A DNA stretch of 64,000 bases from Motacilla alba alba. Its lineage: Eukaryota; Chordata; Aves; Passeriformes; Motacillidae. Shown piece by piece: positions 36,031 to 46,772 of this stretch (positions are counted from its first letter, which is position 1; the number at the start of each line of letters is the position of its first letter). Location of the stretch: NCBI RefSeq assembly GCF_015832195.1, contig NC_052030.1, forward strand, positions 8,575,439-8,639,438, in the 5' to 3' direction. The translations under genes and the position numbers were made by a program. The notes beneath the pieces were generated by a model that ran no database searches, was not told the DNA's origin, and worked only from the letters and a program-made list of their open reading frames with translations.

Positions 36031-39000
36031 AGCTGGAAACAGGGCTCTGCATTCAAAAGGGCACTCAAATGGAAGAATATAAGGAAACACATTCAAAATT
36101 ACAAACCAAGAAAGCTTCCAGGACTCTCAGGGACTTCTAAAATAATTTCAAAACCTAGAAAAGGTCTAAGAAACAAGAAAAGGTTTTCCCTTTTAAACAC
36201 TGGCAGTGCTCCAAAGAAGAGCTGGCTTCTGCCAACAGGAAGTAGCCATCAAGTTTTCCTAAGCATGGTTGTTTACCTCCCTGGGTATTTTCCAAGAAGA
36301 GGTTCCAGTTCTGAACCAGGATGTGCAAACAAAAAGACTTACTGGAACAGGAGCTTTTAGGTATGTGAAATTTCAAGTTAAGGGTTTTCCTCAGAGAGCT
36401 TGCTCAACTGTGAGACACTGGCACAAAACCCAGAACAGCATTGTTGGTTCCCTGGGACAGCACAGCAGCAAGTTCAGTCTCTCCTGTACTGCCCAAGCAC
36501 ATTTTGCAGAACCACCCCAAAAACTGCACTTGCTGCATCATCTCAGGTCAGTGTAGGACCTTTGCCTTTTTCTTTTGCTTGTGACTACCACCTCTAATGT
36601 GTCATCGTGCATCAGTGTACACAGGTGGGCACAACACCTCTCTGCACAGCTCCTGTGGCATCCCCCAGAACCTCCAAATCCTGGGTACTCGGCTCAACTC
36701 TCTGGTTCACATTTTCCTGCCAGCAGGAGGAGAGAAGCCTGCAGGGGAACACTGTGCTTGGGACCAAGCTAGAAAGAGAAAAGCCAAAGAGATGAAGTAG
36801 GACTACACATGGGAATAGGTACTACAGTCAGACAAACCACAGCAAAGCACCAGAGGTGCCAGCAGCTGGACCTTTTAAAGGAAGAGAAACCATGCAATGG
36901 AAGCAGAATCAATGGAGCAATAGAGGAATGGTGTGGGAAGGGGACGGGCCAAGCTGGTTGGAAGCAGAGGACAGAACTACTAAGCAAAACAATGACAACT
37001 GCCTCCTCCTCTTGACCTCTTGATCCTCTGGGATTCCTGCAGAGATCAGGGCTGCCCCCCAGACAGATTGCCTGACCTGAGCCCACTTTCCTGGCTAAGT
37101 GACCGATGCTGTTTGATTCCCAACTGGACTCTCCCAGGGACTGGCAGATGGCATAAACCTTCCCAAGGGCACCCAGTGGCTATGTATAAAGATCTGTTTA
37201 CATGGCTAATGTTTGCAGAGTTTTCCAGTAACTTTTCATTCTTCCAGAACTGGGCACAGGGTTGCCAGCCTTTCTGTTTACTGTGGCGTGGTTACCTTGT
37301 CTTCTTTTAAATTCCCATCAGTGGGTTTGCTCCAAGCTCTGAATGTGCAAGAGAAATTTCCTTCTCTGTCTGACAGAAATAATCAAATCAAGAGATCTTT
37401 ATCTCAAAATACTGCTATGTCCTTGTAAGCAGATAGATTTTCCCTTTATATCAGCATTCCTTGACAGTGTTAGGGGGATTAGGAAGCTGTCTCTACACTG
37501 GGACCTCTGCTGTTTAATAAGCATGCCAGTTTTCTTGAGAAATTAGTAAATTGGCAAAAAAATTGCCACTGCTACAAATTTATATACATTTGTTAATTTC
37601 TGGTCTTGCCTGACACCAGTGAATTCTTGAGTTTCAGAGGAGTCTAAAAATGAAGCAAACTTGAATTACAATGCAAGTGAAATTCAGGGGGAGAAAAAAA
37701 CCCCTATGGAGATGCAAGGAACATTGTGAGCCTTTTGTAGAGATTGCTTGATCTCAAATTTACTGTTATCACTCAAAAAGACAATATATCATTAGACTGT
37801 TTTAAGAAAAATCTGCCATCTTGTATTCTGTAACAATAGCAAAAGGAATTACACACACAAAATGTTAGAAGCTGTGAAACATTAGATGATTTTGTTGCCA
37901 AACAATCTGTGATGCAAAGAGGTCACTACAGAAGAAGGCCACCATGGAGGTTCATATTTCCTAAAATTTAAGTTAATCAGTTGCTATACATGCATCTACA
38001 CCTGGCTTTTGGGCAGTGTGCTCCTCATCTCCCTTTTTTATGAGTACTGCATTGAAATTTATTGCTGCTAAGCTACCATTATACCTGGAATAAGGCACAA
38101 CCTCTTTGTGTGTGGGCAATGGAACTGAACTGTCCAAAGAAGCTCCAAGGTGAGCCTCAGTGCCTATGGCTGCTGGCAACTCCTGTAGCACGGAAGGGAG
38201 ACCCTCTTTTCCTGAAAAAAAACCCCTTATAAAAGGCCTAATTTCTAGTCAACTTGCAGAATATTTTTGTTCCAGAAACACTGATAGTGTTGCCTTAGTT
38301 GACTCAGACATCTTTTGTGAATCAGAAGCAAGATTTCATTGACTGTGGTGATGGGAGAACCAATTCTGTTGAATGGGGAGGCAGATAACCCTACAACAGG
38401 GGCATGTGACACATCTCTGTCACAAGATATGGGCTGCCTGAGCCACGTGTGCTGCCTGCAGTGCCTGGGACACTGCTATGGGAAAATACAGACAGAGCTC
38501 CAGCAAGAAGGCCTGAAGGTATTAGAAGAGGTGTAAGAGGAGTTACTTCAGGTACAGGTGGGATGGGATCTCTCCCTCACCACAAATCAGGTCAGAGGGC
38601 TGGACCATAAAGAGACCAAAGTAAGACTCTCCAGCCCATGCCTTTGGCCCACAACCAGGATCTAGATGGAACTCAGGGAGACCTACCTCACTCTTCCTTG
38701 AAATTCTGGGTAGCTGGAAGTACCAGTAACATGTGGGTGGAACATGAGGACATGAGGACAGGAGGACATGAGGACAAGGAATTACAATGCAAGGTACACA
38801 TATGCTAGGAAAGTCATGGTTTCAAGTTGAACTCACGGTGTCTTTTCCATGCTTTTCTGGTGGTAACCTGGAACAATTACAGAAGCTAATGAAGCAGAAT
38901 CACAATAATTTATTAAGTATTAATGGAGAAGGGATGAGAGCTGAGTGAAAATCACCTTTCTGAAGGGCTTGCTTGTGGCAGTGTTAAGAGAAGGGAAAGC

Positions 39001-40216
39001 CAATGTCACTTTGGACAGCATGCAGGCAGGGTGGCAGTTCCTTGCAGTAGCCAGAGGATACAGATTCTGCATATTCCCGGAGACTGAGAGCACTAAAACT
39101 TTCAAAGATGCACTTCTGAATCCAAATGTGTAATAACAAAATTTAAGAATAAGTAAAATTTGTTTACAGGTTTTGAGTAACCTTGTTTTAGGCTGCTAAA
39201 CAGGTTCTCTTCTCATTTAATCAGCTTTTGATACCGGTATGGGAACACTCCAGCTGTTGTCAAGAACTTGGGGGCCTGGGCCACCATCCAAGTATTTTCA
39301 GACACACATTTGGCAAGCAAGCTCTTTCTCAGATTATGATTGTCAGGTAATCTTTTCTCTACGCCCCCCTCTTCCATTTTACTTTCCTCCCCTATTCCCC
39401 ATTTTTTCATGTGTAGATAACATTGAACACACATTTCTTTCTCTGTATCTGAGATTACACAAGGGTAAAGCCTCTCCACCTTCGTTAAACAAAATTATTT
39501 CCTCTGGTGGGTTGGCCACCTGGAACATAAAACATAAAGCTGTTTTAGCAGGAACTAATGTGGTTTCTGGCAGGACAGCCAACAGTATCCTCATTGGCAC
39601 ATCCTTGGTGGAAGTGCTGAACCCCCCAGCGGGGTGAAGGCAGGGTGAGAGGCATTCTTGAGTCATGTAGATCCCAGGATTAAATCCAATGACTGAAAAA
39701 AAGAAAAATACAAAGACTGGAATGTGTAAACAGTGAATGGGGAAAAAAAGTGGAAATCAGAATTAAACTTGAAGCCTTTTTGTTAAAACTCTCTGAAAGG
39801 GTGTCACAGTGTAAGACCAGCTTTATGGACCTTTTCTTAGGCACTCTCTTACCCAGTGACTCAACTATATATTTCATAAAACACTTTTTATCTCCTATTG
39901 GTAGTAACATAATATCTGTGAGCCTAAATATATTCTCAGCAACTGCCCCAGAGCTTGTGTTAATTCTACTAAAACCATTCAACAGGACTAGAATGCAGGG
40001 TGTCATGCCCTTCTTTTGCTAGCTATTACTGCCAACACTAATGGATGCTGTTATTATATTCAGTAACAATGGGCACCACCAGTGCCAAGGGCAGCTTCCA
40101 CTTTTGTTGGTTACACATCACTGCATAGTAGCTCAGGCACCACTACTAGCACATATGTCCCTGCACTTCTGTAGTTTATTCATGAACACAATTGTTTGTT
40201 GCAAAAGGAAATGTGC

Positions 40217-40430
40217 TTTACGTGGGCTCTGGCTCCACGTAAAATTAAAGAGAAAAATTAGATCACCTGCAGATAGAAGGTTAGGATTTTTCTTCAGTCA
40301 AAATACCAAGACATATGGATATCTTTACGTGGGTTCTGGCTCCACATAAAATTAAAGAGAAAAATTAGATCACCTGCAGATAGAAGGTTAGGATTTTTCT
40401 TCAGTCATAATACCAAGACATACGGATATC
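40217..40430. repeat. 107-bp tandem duplication with a small hairpin motif
   Basis: TTTACGTGGG starts at 40,217 and 40,324, an exact 107-bp period, and the two copies are nearly identical. Each copy begins with TTTACGTGG and, nine bases on, CCACGTAAA (CCACATAAA in copy 2), an inverted repeat. The ACGTGG/CCACGT halves resemble the core recognised by ATF6/XBP1-type bZIP factors, but no full TGACGTGG element is present. Confidence 0.9.
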
Positions 40431-40628
40431 TTTATGATAAATCATATAATGATAAATCAGATCTCCCCAGCATAGCTGTAAATATTACAAATCAGCAATG
40501 GAATGCAGCCCTGTTCACCCTGTTCACTTTTCTTGCAAATAAGGGCAACTTTAAATGGATGTCTGAAATCTGAAGCAGCTATTAATACTGAATCTGCATT
40601 TTTGGTAGAAAAAAAGTAACACTTAAAA

Positions 40629-40682
40629 TTGGGAATTAGAATTACAGAAGAAACATTGGGAATTAGAATTACAGAAGAAACA
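40629..40682. repeat. 27-bp tandem duplication, two copies
   Basis: GGGAATTAGAATTACAGAAG occurs at 40,631 and 40,658, giving a 27-bp period. The sequence is unrelated to the 27-bp satellite unit; the equal length appears to be coincidence. Confidence 0.9.
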
Positions 40683-41847
40683 TGAGTCCAAATCCAGAAG
40701 GGACACACAAAAGAGAAGCAGTATCTCCAACGGCCAGTATCTCAGGGGCTTAGCAGGACCCGAACAAACAATTTTTTGCACTCCGATTAAAAGGCTTATT
40801 GAAAAATTGCCATGTTTTTCACAAAGGTGTCAAAGTAGAAAGATGAACTTTCAGCCTTAGCTCAATGTCATGCTGCAGTGCGCAAGAAAAGAACAAACAC
40901 AAGCTTACAAATGCAGTTTGTTCTCTGTATCATGAAAGCCTGGCAGAACTCCAGTGCTGGAGTAAAGCCAAACCAGCACACCAGTGTCTTTGATCTTCTA
41001 AAGCTCATGTTTTCCTTTAGTGTTTAACATCACTAATTTAAAATCAATGTACAAATGGCTTTCAGAAATACTTGTGAGCAGCCAAAGTCTCGACATTTCA
41101 TAACAATGCAGGTCGTTGGCAACTGTCACAAGTGGAAACTTGGAAAGCTGCAGGCGCTGAGCTCCAACACCCTCGATGCCCTGCATGGCTGTGCATTGCT
41201 GCCCGTAGGGTGCTGGACACCTGCATTCCCACGGGCAGAGTATTTCTAGGCTTTCTACCTGCAAACCTCCTGTGTGAACCCTAAATCTATCAGATCTGAC
41301 AGCAAGCCCTCACGGCAGGGCGATTTCCTTCCTCAGCCACCACAGAAGCGCTCACTTCACTCCCACACAGCACTGCCGCCTCTCAGGAGCAGCCTGGGGA
41401 CAGCGGTGCGACACCCCTGAGGGATTTCTGCATGGTCTCCTGCAGCTTCCACCCATCAGTCACTAACCTCGCTGCCTTTTTAGTCTTCTTAGACTAAAAA
41501 GTTCATTCTTATGGCATCTGCTACAGCTCCATTCGTGGCACTTGTGTTCCCCATGATTATGCTTGGGACTAGTTATGACAGACCGGCTCCGGAAAAGAGA
41601 CCAGAGAGAGACTTCAGCTGGATAGCCACGCCAGGCCCAGTTCGTTGCCTCCTCAAGGAATTCCAACCTCGGCCACCGCCATCGCGGGCGAGCCCGGGTC
41701 CCTCCGGCCCCTCCCTGCCCTCACGGCCGCCCGCGAGCCGAGCCCCGCTCCGCCCCGCCAGCGCCTCACAACCGCGGCCCCTTGTCTGATGCAACTCGCT
41801 TCCCCCCTTGCTCGCGGCCTCGGGCCAATCACGGGCTCTCCCGGCCG

Positions 41848-41855
41848 TGACGTCA
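41848..41855. promoter_or_regulatory. XBP1: Consensus CRE (TGACGTCA)
   Basis: TGACGTCA is the perfect palindromic site for CREB/ATF-family bZIP dimers. It lies 118 bp upstream of the XBP1 start codon and 10 bp left of the ERSE. Position and exact match make it a strong candidate; binding is inference. Confidence 0.75.
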
Positions 41856-41865
41856 CGCCCCGCAG

Positions 41866-41884
41866 CCAATGAGCGAGAGCCACG
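41866..41884 (+). promoter_or_regulatory. XBP1: Endoplasmic reticulum stress element (CCAAT-N9-CCACG)
   Basis: CCAAT at 41,866-41,870 is followed after exactly nine bases by CCACG at 41,880-41,884, the full ERSE consensus. In the known mechanism NF-Y binds CCAAT and ATF6 (or XBP1) binds CCACG under ER stress. It sits 89 bp before the start codon, so transcription probably starts just downstream. This implies induction of XBP1 by ATF6 and possible autoregulation. Confidence 0.9.
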
Positions 41885-41972
41885 ATGGTAGAAATCCGGG
41901 CGGGGCGGCGCGGGGCGCAGTCGGCCGCGCTGGTGACGCCGGGCGGCGTGTCCGCTGTCCTGCCGTGCCGCC

Positions 41973-44183
41973 ATGGCAGCGCTGCCCGGCGCCGCGGCCC
42001 CGCGGCTGCTCCTCATCCCCAGCAAAGCGGCCGAGGCTCCCGGCACCGCGGCTGCCCGCCATCTGTCCGTTGTCCTGCCGGCAGGAGCCGACCCCGGCCT
42101 CCCGGGGATGGAGACCACGCAGCCCGCCCGCAAGCGGCAGCGGCTCACGCATCTGAGCCCCGAGGAGAAGGCGCTGCGCAGGTGAGTGCGGGGCAGCGGT
42201 GGGAGGGCTGCGGCTGTACCTGGTGGGTGTAAGGGCTCCCGCTGACAGCCGCTCTGCCCCGCAGGAAGCTGAAGAACCGCGTGGCAGCCCAGAGTGCCCG
42301 CGACAGGAAGAAGGCGCGGATGACAGAGCTGGAGCAGCAGGTGGTGGAGCTGGAGGAGGAGGTAAAGGGCTGGGGAGACCAGGGGCTGGAGGAGGGGGAG
42401 GAAGGGAGCGGCCTCCCTGCCTCACGGCTCTTTGCAGAACCAGAAGCTGCTGCGGGAAAACCAGCTCTTGCGGGAAAGGACGTGTAACCTCGCGCGGGAG
42501 AACCAGGAGCTCCGCTGCCGCCTGGGTTTGGATGCTCTGAAGACGGAGGAGGAGGGTGACGAGCTCCAGGTGAGCCGCGCTGCTGGCGTGTCCGCCCCCG
42601 CCTTGGGCAGAGCTGCCCCGCTCCCGGGGCAACCTTCGTGCTGTGGGCAGGGATATGCCGGAAACACCTTTGTCCTCCGTATGGAGGCTGCCCTGAAACT
42701 CGGCGGGTGCCAACTCGAAATGGGTGATGTGGGAGGTAGAAAGCTGACTAGTTCCAGTCCACGGAACTAGAAAACAGTTTAAGACCGTTTTCTCTGGTTT
42801 TCTACCTTATAGAGGTGAAGTAGAAAGTGTTACAGTCACATAGGTGTGTCTCAGATGTGGTGGAGAGGGTCAGGCTTTAATTTAAAAGTGTCAAACAAAA
42901 TAAATGTGCAAGGGTAGGGAAGCTTCAGCTAACTTTGTAATTACCTCACCTTCAGGTTCCTAGAGAACAAGCAACTAGAGGATTTTGTGTTGGAAGCCTT
43001 TGCAGAAAAATTAGGATCTTCAAGATCATGTACTGTACTGTGAGAACATTTGCAGTGACTGAGTTTTTGTCTTGGTACAGGTTGTGAAGGAATCCCAGGT
43101 GGATGAGATCAGATTGGTGACCGGGTCCGCTGAGTCCGCAGCACTCAGACTACGTGTTCCTCTGCAGCAGGTACAGGCCCAGCAGTCACCATTTCTGATA
43201 GTTTCCACATGGATTCTGATGGCAGTGACTCTTCAGACTCTGAGGTGAGCATCCAGTCCTATACAAATTTGTCTATGAAATTCAGAATTACTGTACATTT
43301 AAGATTAGTGTTGTAACGTTTTTGTGTTAAATTATTTGATGATTTCCCTTCATTCCAAATCTTGGAACGCCATACCTGTGCATCAGAACAGCTGTATTAG
43401 GCTGTGTCCACTGAGTACAGGCGTTCAACAACACCCACGTGAAAAAACCCAGTCCCCACAGCTTTAGTTGTGTGCAGGTCTGCCTAAGCCAGGTTTTGGT
43501 CTGTGCTCTGTGTAGCCAGCAGGCACTGTGGTGTTTGTATTTGATGGGTACAAGATCTCAAGGAGCTTCTAATAGTGGCTGTAAACTTCAAATGCGTGTA
43601 TAATTCCCTAGGGATTGCCAGTACCCTTACAAATAAAAGCTGTTGGCAAAGAATGACTGTGCCCTGGCACAGATTGCCCAAAAGGGTGTGGAGTCTCCCT
43701 CACTGGAGACCTTTGAGAACCATCTGGTGCAATCCTGTGCATAGATGACTCTGCTTGAGCAGGGAAATTGGACCAGATGTGACCTACTGTGGTCCCTTCC
43801 AACCTGGCCTATTCTGTGAATTTCTGCAAGACGAGTAACTGCCTTAACTGTGTGCTTGATGATATTCTTGGTAAAACAACTCTGATTGCATCAGTGTATA
43901 TTAACTTCAACATGGAGGTTAATAGAGGCCACATTTGGTGTTTGGCTGTAACAGTAATAAACTGTCTTTCTACAACTGTCTTTCATTTTGCAGTCTGATC
44001 TCCTATTGGGCTTTCTGGACAGTCTGGACCCAGAGCTGTTTCTCAAATATGCTGATTCAGAGTCAACGTGCCTGGAAAAGCTGGACGAAGAGATCTCTGG
44101 AGAAACAAATTCCATACCAACCGCCCTCTCTCCCTCTTTGGGGTCCCCATCAGCTAAGCTGGAAGCCATTAATGAACTCATAA
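41973..44183 (+). CDS. XBP1: XBP1-U, unspliced isoform frame
   Basis: Without IRE1 cleavage the same exons encode a 263-residue protein (human 261). Exon 4 then continues through a hydrophobic segment (FLIVSTWILMAVTLQTL), the membrane-contacting region of XBP1-U. Exon 5 is read in another frame to a stop at 44,181-44,183. The C terminus keeps the pausing peptide pattern, with IPYQPPSLPLWG and then WKPLMN plus one extra Ser. In mammals this peptide slows the ribosome so that the nascent chain tethers its mRNA to the ER membrane near IRE1. Conservation here implies the same mechanism. Confidence 0.93.
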
Positions 44184-44551
44184 GGTTTGATCACGTGTAC
44201 ACAAAACCCCTAGTAGTGGAGATTCCTGTTGAAGTGGGCAACCAAACCAATATGCTAGTGAAAATTGAGAAAGAAAATATCTCTTCATCTGACGACAAGG
44301 CCATCCCTGAAGTCCCAGTGTCTGTGAAGAAGGAACCTGTAGACAGCTTCATGCCTGAACTGGGCTTTTCTCATCTGCTTTCTTCTTGTCATAGCCTTGA
44401 GGCCTCAAACTACCTGTTGGATGGCTGTAGTGACTCTGGGTATGAAGGATCCCTGTCGCCCTTCAGCGATACATCGTCTCCGCTTGGCACTGACCACGCG
44501 TGGGAGGATAGCTTTGCCAAGGAACTCTTTCCCCAGCTCATCAGTGTCTAA
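41973..44551 (+). CDS. XBP1: XBP1, X-box binding protein 1 (spliced isoform frame)
   Basis: XBP1 is the bZIP transcription factor of the IRE1 branch of the unfolded-protein response. Exons are 41,973-42,181; 42,265-42,361; 42,438-42,569; 43,081-43,244; and 43,994-44,551, all with GT/AG introns in phase. With the 26-nt IRE1 intron removed, the product is 377 residues (human 376). The basic region (about 64-92) includes KNRVAAQSARDRKKAR; the leucine zipper follows (about 93-130) with ENQLLRERTCNLARENQEL. Exon 5 in this frame gives the activation domain from SDLLLGFLDSLDPELF to SGYEGSLSPFSD and a C-terminal ISV before TAA. The start follows GCCGCC, a good Kozak context. It is convergent with CCDC117, as in mammals, and appears intact. 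Confidence 0.98.
43139..43164 (+). promoter_or_regulatory. XBP1: 26-nt non-conventional XBP1 intron (IRE1 target)
   Basis: Within exon 4, CCG|CAGC at 43,136-43,142 and CTG|CAGC at 43,162-43,168 are the two IRE1 loop consensus sites (cleavage between G and C). The 26 bases between them differ from human, as I recall it, only at two positions (TT for CA in the middle). Their removal shifts the frame so exon 5 encodes the activation domain. The excised RNA is rejoined by the RTCB ligase in animals. The flanking stems were not folded here, but the loop sequences are exact. Confidence 0.97.
43658..43818 (+). mobile_element. CR1 LINE 3' fragment in XBP1 intron 4
   Basis: Sense CR1 blocks are visible: GATTGCCCAAAAGGGTGTGG, AGTCTCCCTCACTGGAGACC, CTGCTTGAGCAGGG, TTGGACCAGATGTGACC, GGTCCCTTCCAACCTGGCC and TATTCTGTGAATT. 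It lies about 175 bp before the exon 5 acceptor and does not disturb splice sites. Confidence 0.85.
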
Positions 44552-44976
44552 CCTGGTAGTGTTAACTCCCTGTGAGCAACTGGCCTGGCAGGATATCAGC
44601 AATGCCCATTTGGGGGTGTATGTGGGGAAAATCAAGTCCATTCAGAAAAGTGTTTCTCATCTTTACCATGCTAGTAGATGGTGTGATGGTATGAAAAAGC
44701 CCAGGGTGTCCTGTCCTGCCCTGGCTCCCCCCTGTCAGTGTTGGCTTAGCAGAGAGGCAGGTTTGTTTCTCAATAACTTGCTCATTCTCTGTGAACCTGA
44801 AAATGTTTTGTTTTCCAGTTAAAATTTTAACACCAAAAACTAAACTGGGATGTTCATGTATAGACAACTGGGCTAGACCTTAATAGTCTCTAAGTCTTAC
44901 AGCTTCACTAAATGCTTGTTTTCCATTTGCTATGTAGAGTTGCTTTGTCCATTTAATATTTAACTGTATTGGTGCA

Positions 44977-44982
44977 ATTAAA
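44977..44982 (+). terminator. XBP1: Candidate XBP1 polyadenylation signal (ATTAAA)
   Basis: ATTAAA lies 426 bp after the XBP1 stop codon, followed about 20 bp on by GT/T-containing sequence. It is the first good variant of the poly(A) hexamer in the 3' UTR. Later sites may also be used. Confidence 0.55.
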
Positions 44983-46766
44983 ATGCAGTGCAGCTCACTG
45001 ACCCTGTTTTGCCTTAGAACTCAGTGGGGAGGGGAGAGTATCTGGGCTTTGCAGAATTTAATTTCGGGTCCCTCAGTGTCTCATCCCACCACAAAGCGTT
45101 GAGGAGCACTGCTCATAAGGTGGCTGCAGCTGGCTGCTTCAGCAGTTCCCTTCTGGGGGCACTGAATGTGGTAGACGAGTTTGTGTGATAGCCAGAGCAA
45201 CTAGAGCAAAACCCTCAGCTTCTGTAAGGCAGGCAGGTGGCAGGAGCTTGAAGCCTGAATATTCAAAAGTCAGGGCAGTGGTGGCACCCTGGTGGCCAGT
45301 AATGCTGTCCAAAATTCTCAGTCTGTGGGGAGGTGGGTGCAAGACAGACACGGTGTGAAAACGGTTGCAGATTCTGTATCACCACAGGAAATCCTGAAGC
45401 ATCCAATGGACTTGTCAGGAGCTAATTTCAAATACCAAAGCAGGACTTCTCATTTCCACATCCATTTGCTCCAGTATCCAATATTTATCACAATATTAAA
45501 AACACTTGGAGGGACAGAAAAAATGTTATACTGAAAATAAGAGCTGTTGCAGGTGTTAGCACAGCTGTTCTTGGTTTCAGTGCTGTTTCACGTTTTGCAT
45601 TCAATTTTGGCAAAAATAACTTGGGGTGGGGAAGACAGAAAACCAGAGATGTTTCAGTCAGTAACATTCAAGGTGACAGGACTGCTTTGGATTACAAGCT
45701 TGACTAACCTGGCTTATAATGAAGGATTCCACCTGAACAGTGGGTAAAAGTAAAGACTACAGCTGCAGTGTAACAAATTTAGATTGAAAGTCCAAGCAGT
45801 CAGAAAAATAAGTTGCTTTACTTTCAAGGTGGAAAATAGGGATGACTGCAAGATTGTCAAATTGTTGCGAGTCCAAAAAAAGCAGAAGTGAGGATTTGAT
45901 CTGTAGTTTTGCAATACATTTTGTTAGCACCCTTTTATGGAGTCCCAGCCCCTCCTGGCACCCATGAGCAAGCCATTTCAACATCTAAAAAATCCAAAGA
46001 AAATTGTACTACAGTCTCCTTTCCATCACAGTAGGGCATGGGATGTGCTTAACGTTTCAACCTTCATAAGCACAGGAGACGGAAATGTTCAAGGATGTGG
46101 TCTTTACACTGTTTTGCTTCCCCTTTTCAACTTAACAGCTCGATCCTGGCATGCTTTATCCTGATTTACTGCAAGCACTGGGTCCCACAACAAGCTGTTA
46201 ATAGTTACTGAGACCTCTTTCACTAAAAACACAGAAGTAGTTCTTGTTTGGCATCTTGAAGCCTAATACCATTGAGAATTCCTATAAGCACTAGTATTTT
46301 CTACTAGCATCACGTCCACTAAGATGGTACACAAAAAAAGGCAACAAGCTAAAATCTGAATTTAAAACTCTTCTCAAACATTCCTTAACTTTAAGAATAC
46401 CTAGCTTGCTTAGTTCTGAATAGTTTTATTCTGAAGTAAAATGAAAGATCTCAAAACACAAGCTATAGCAACATTTACTGGTACCCCCTATTGCTTTGTC
46501 AGAGGCCTTTGGGTCATGACAGACTTTAAATAAACTCTTCCTTCCTGGCAGCTTCAGGTTTATTCTATTCTGCTGTTGCTTTCCCTTGTCCTGCTGAATA
46601 CTGTGGAGGAAAAAAGGGGTATGCCTTTGACATAACATAGTTACATTCAAATCTTCTTAAGCCAGAAGAGTACTTTACTGCCCAGCTGAAGGACTGCACG
46701 TAGGCTCCCAAGGTTTTGTCACTCTTACCAGGAATGAAACAGTCATCTAAAAAATATTTTAGAAAA
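44983..46766. other. XBP1-CCDC117 tail-to-tail spacer
   Basis: No gene, RNA or transposon is recognised here. The two genes converge on this stretch, so either 3' UTR could extend into it. Confidence 0.5.
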
Positions 46767-46772
46767 TTTATT
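46767..46772 (-). terminator. CCDC117: Possible CCDC117 polyadenylation signal
   Basis: TTTATT on + (AATAAA on the minus strand) lies about 2.7 kb downstream of the CCDC117 stop codon. Other AATAAA candidates on this strand are at 47,512 and 46,559. A long 3' UTR would fit the mammalian gene as I recall it, but nothing here decides between the sites. Confidence 0.3.

Larger units (their letters stand above)
35265..41640. other. Intergenic DNA between satellite block and XBP1
   Basis: This 6.4-kb stretch contains no recognisable exon or RNA gene. It holds a palindromic E-box (36,021), a short irregular tandem of AGGACATGAG near 38,745-38,778, and two small tandem duplications near 40.2 and 40.6 kb. 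It is the likely location of distal XBP1 control elements, by position only. Confidence 0.6.
41640..42620 (+). promoter_or_regulatory. XBP1: CpG island promoter of XBP1
   Basis: GC-rich, CpG-rich sequence begins near 41,640 and covers the proximal promoter and coding exons 1-3. It includes a CCAAT box at 41,825, a consensus CRE and a consensus ER-stress element within about 130 bp of the start codon. No TATA box is apparent. This matches what is known of XBP1 promoters, which respond to ATF6 through an ERSE. Confidence 0.8.

Noticed and set aside
36722..36740. Second possible CTCF site (CCAGCAGGAGGAGA)
   Set aside because: It misses the GGGCGC half of the consensus and is likely chance.
41885..42232. 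Upstream out-of-frame ATG overlapping XBP1 exon 1
   Set aside because: It overlaps the ERSE and may lie at or before the transcription start, so I cannot say it is in the mRNA. The peptide is low-complexity.
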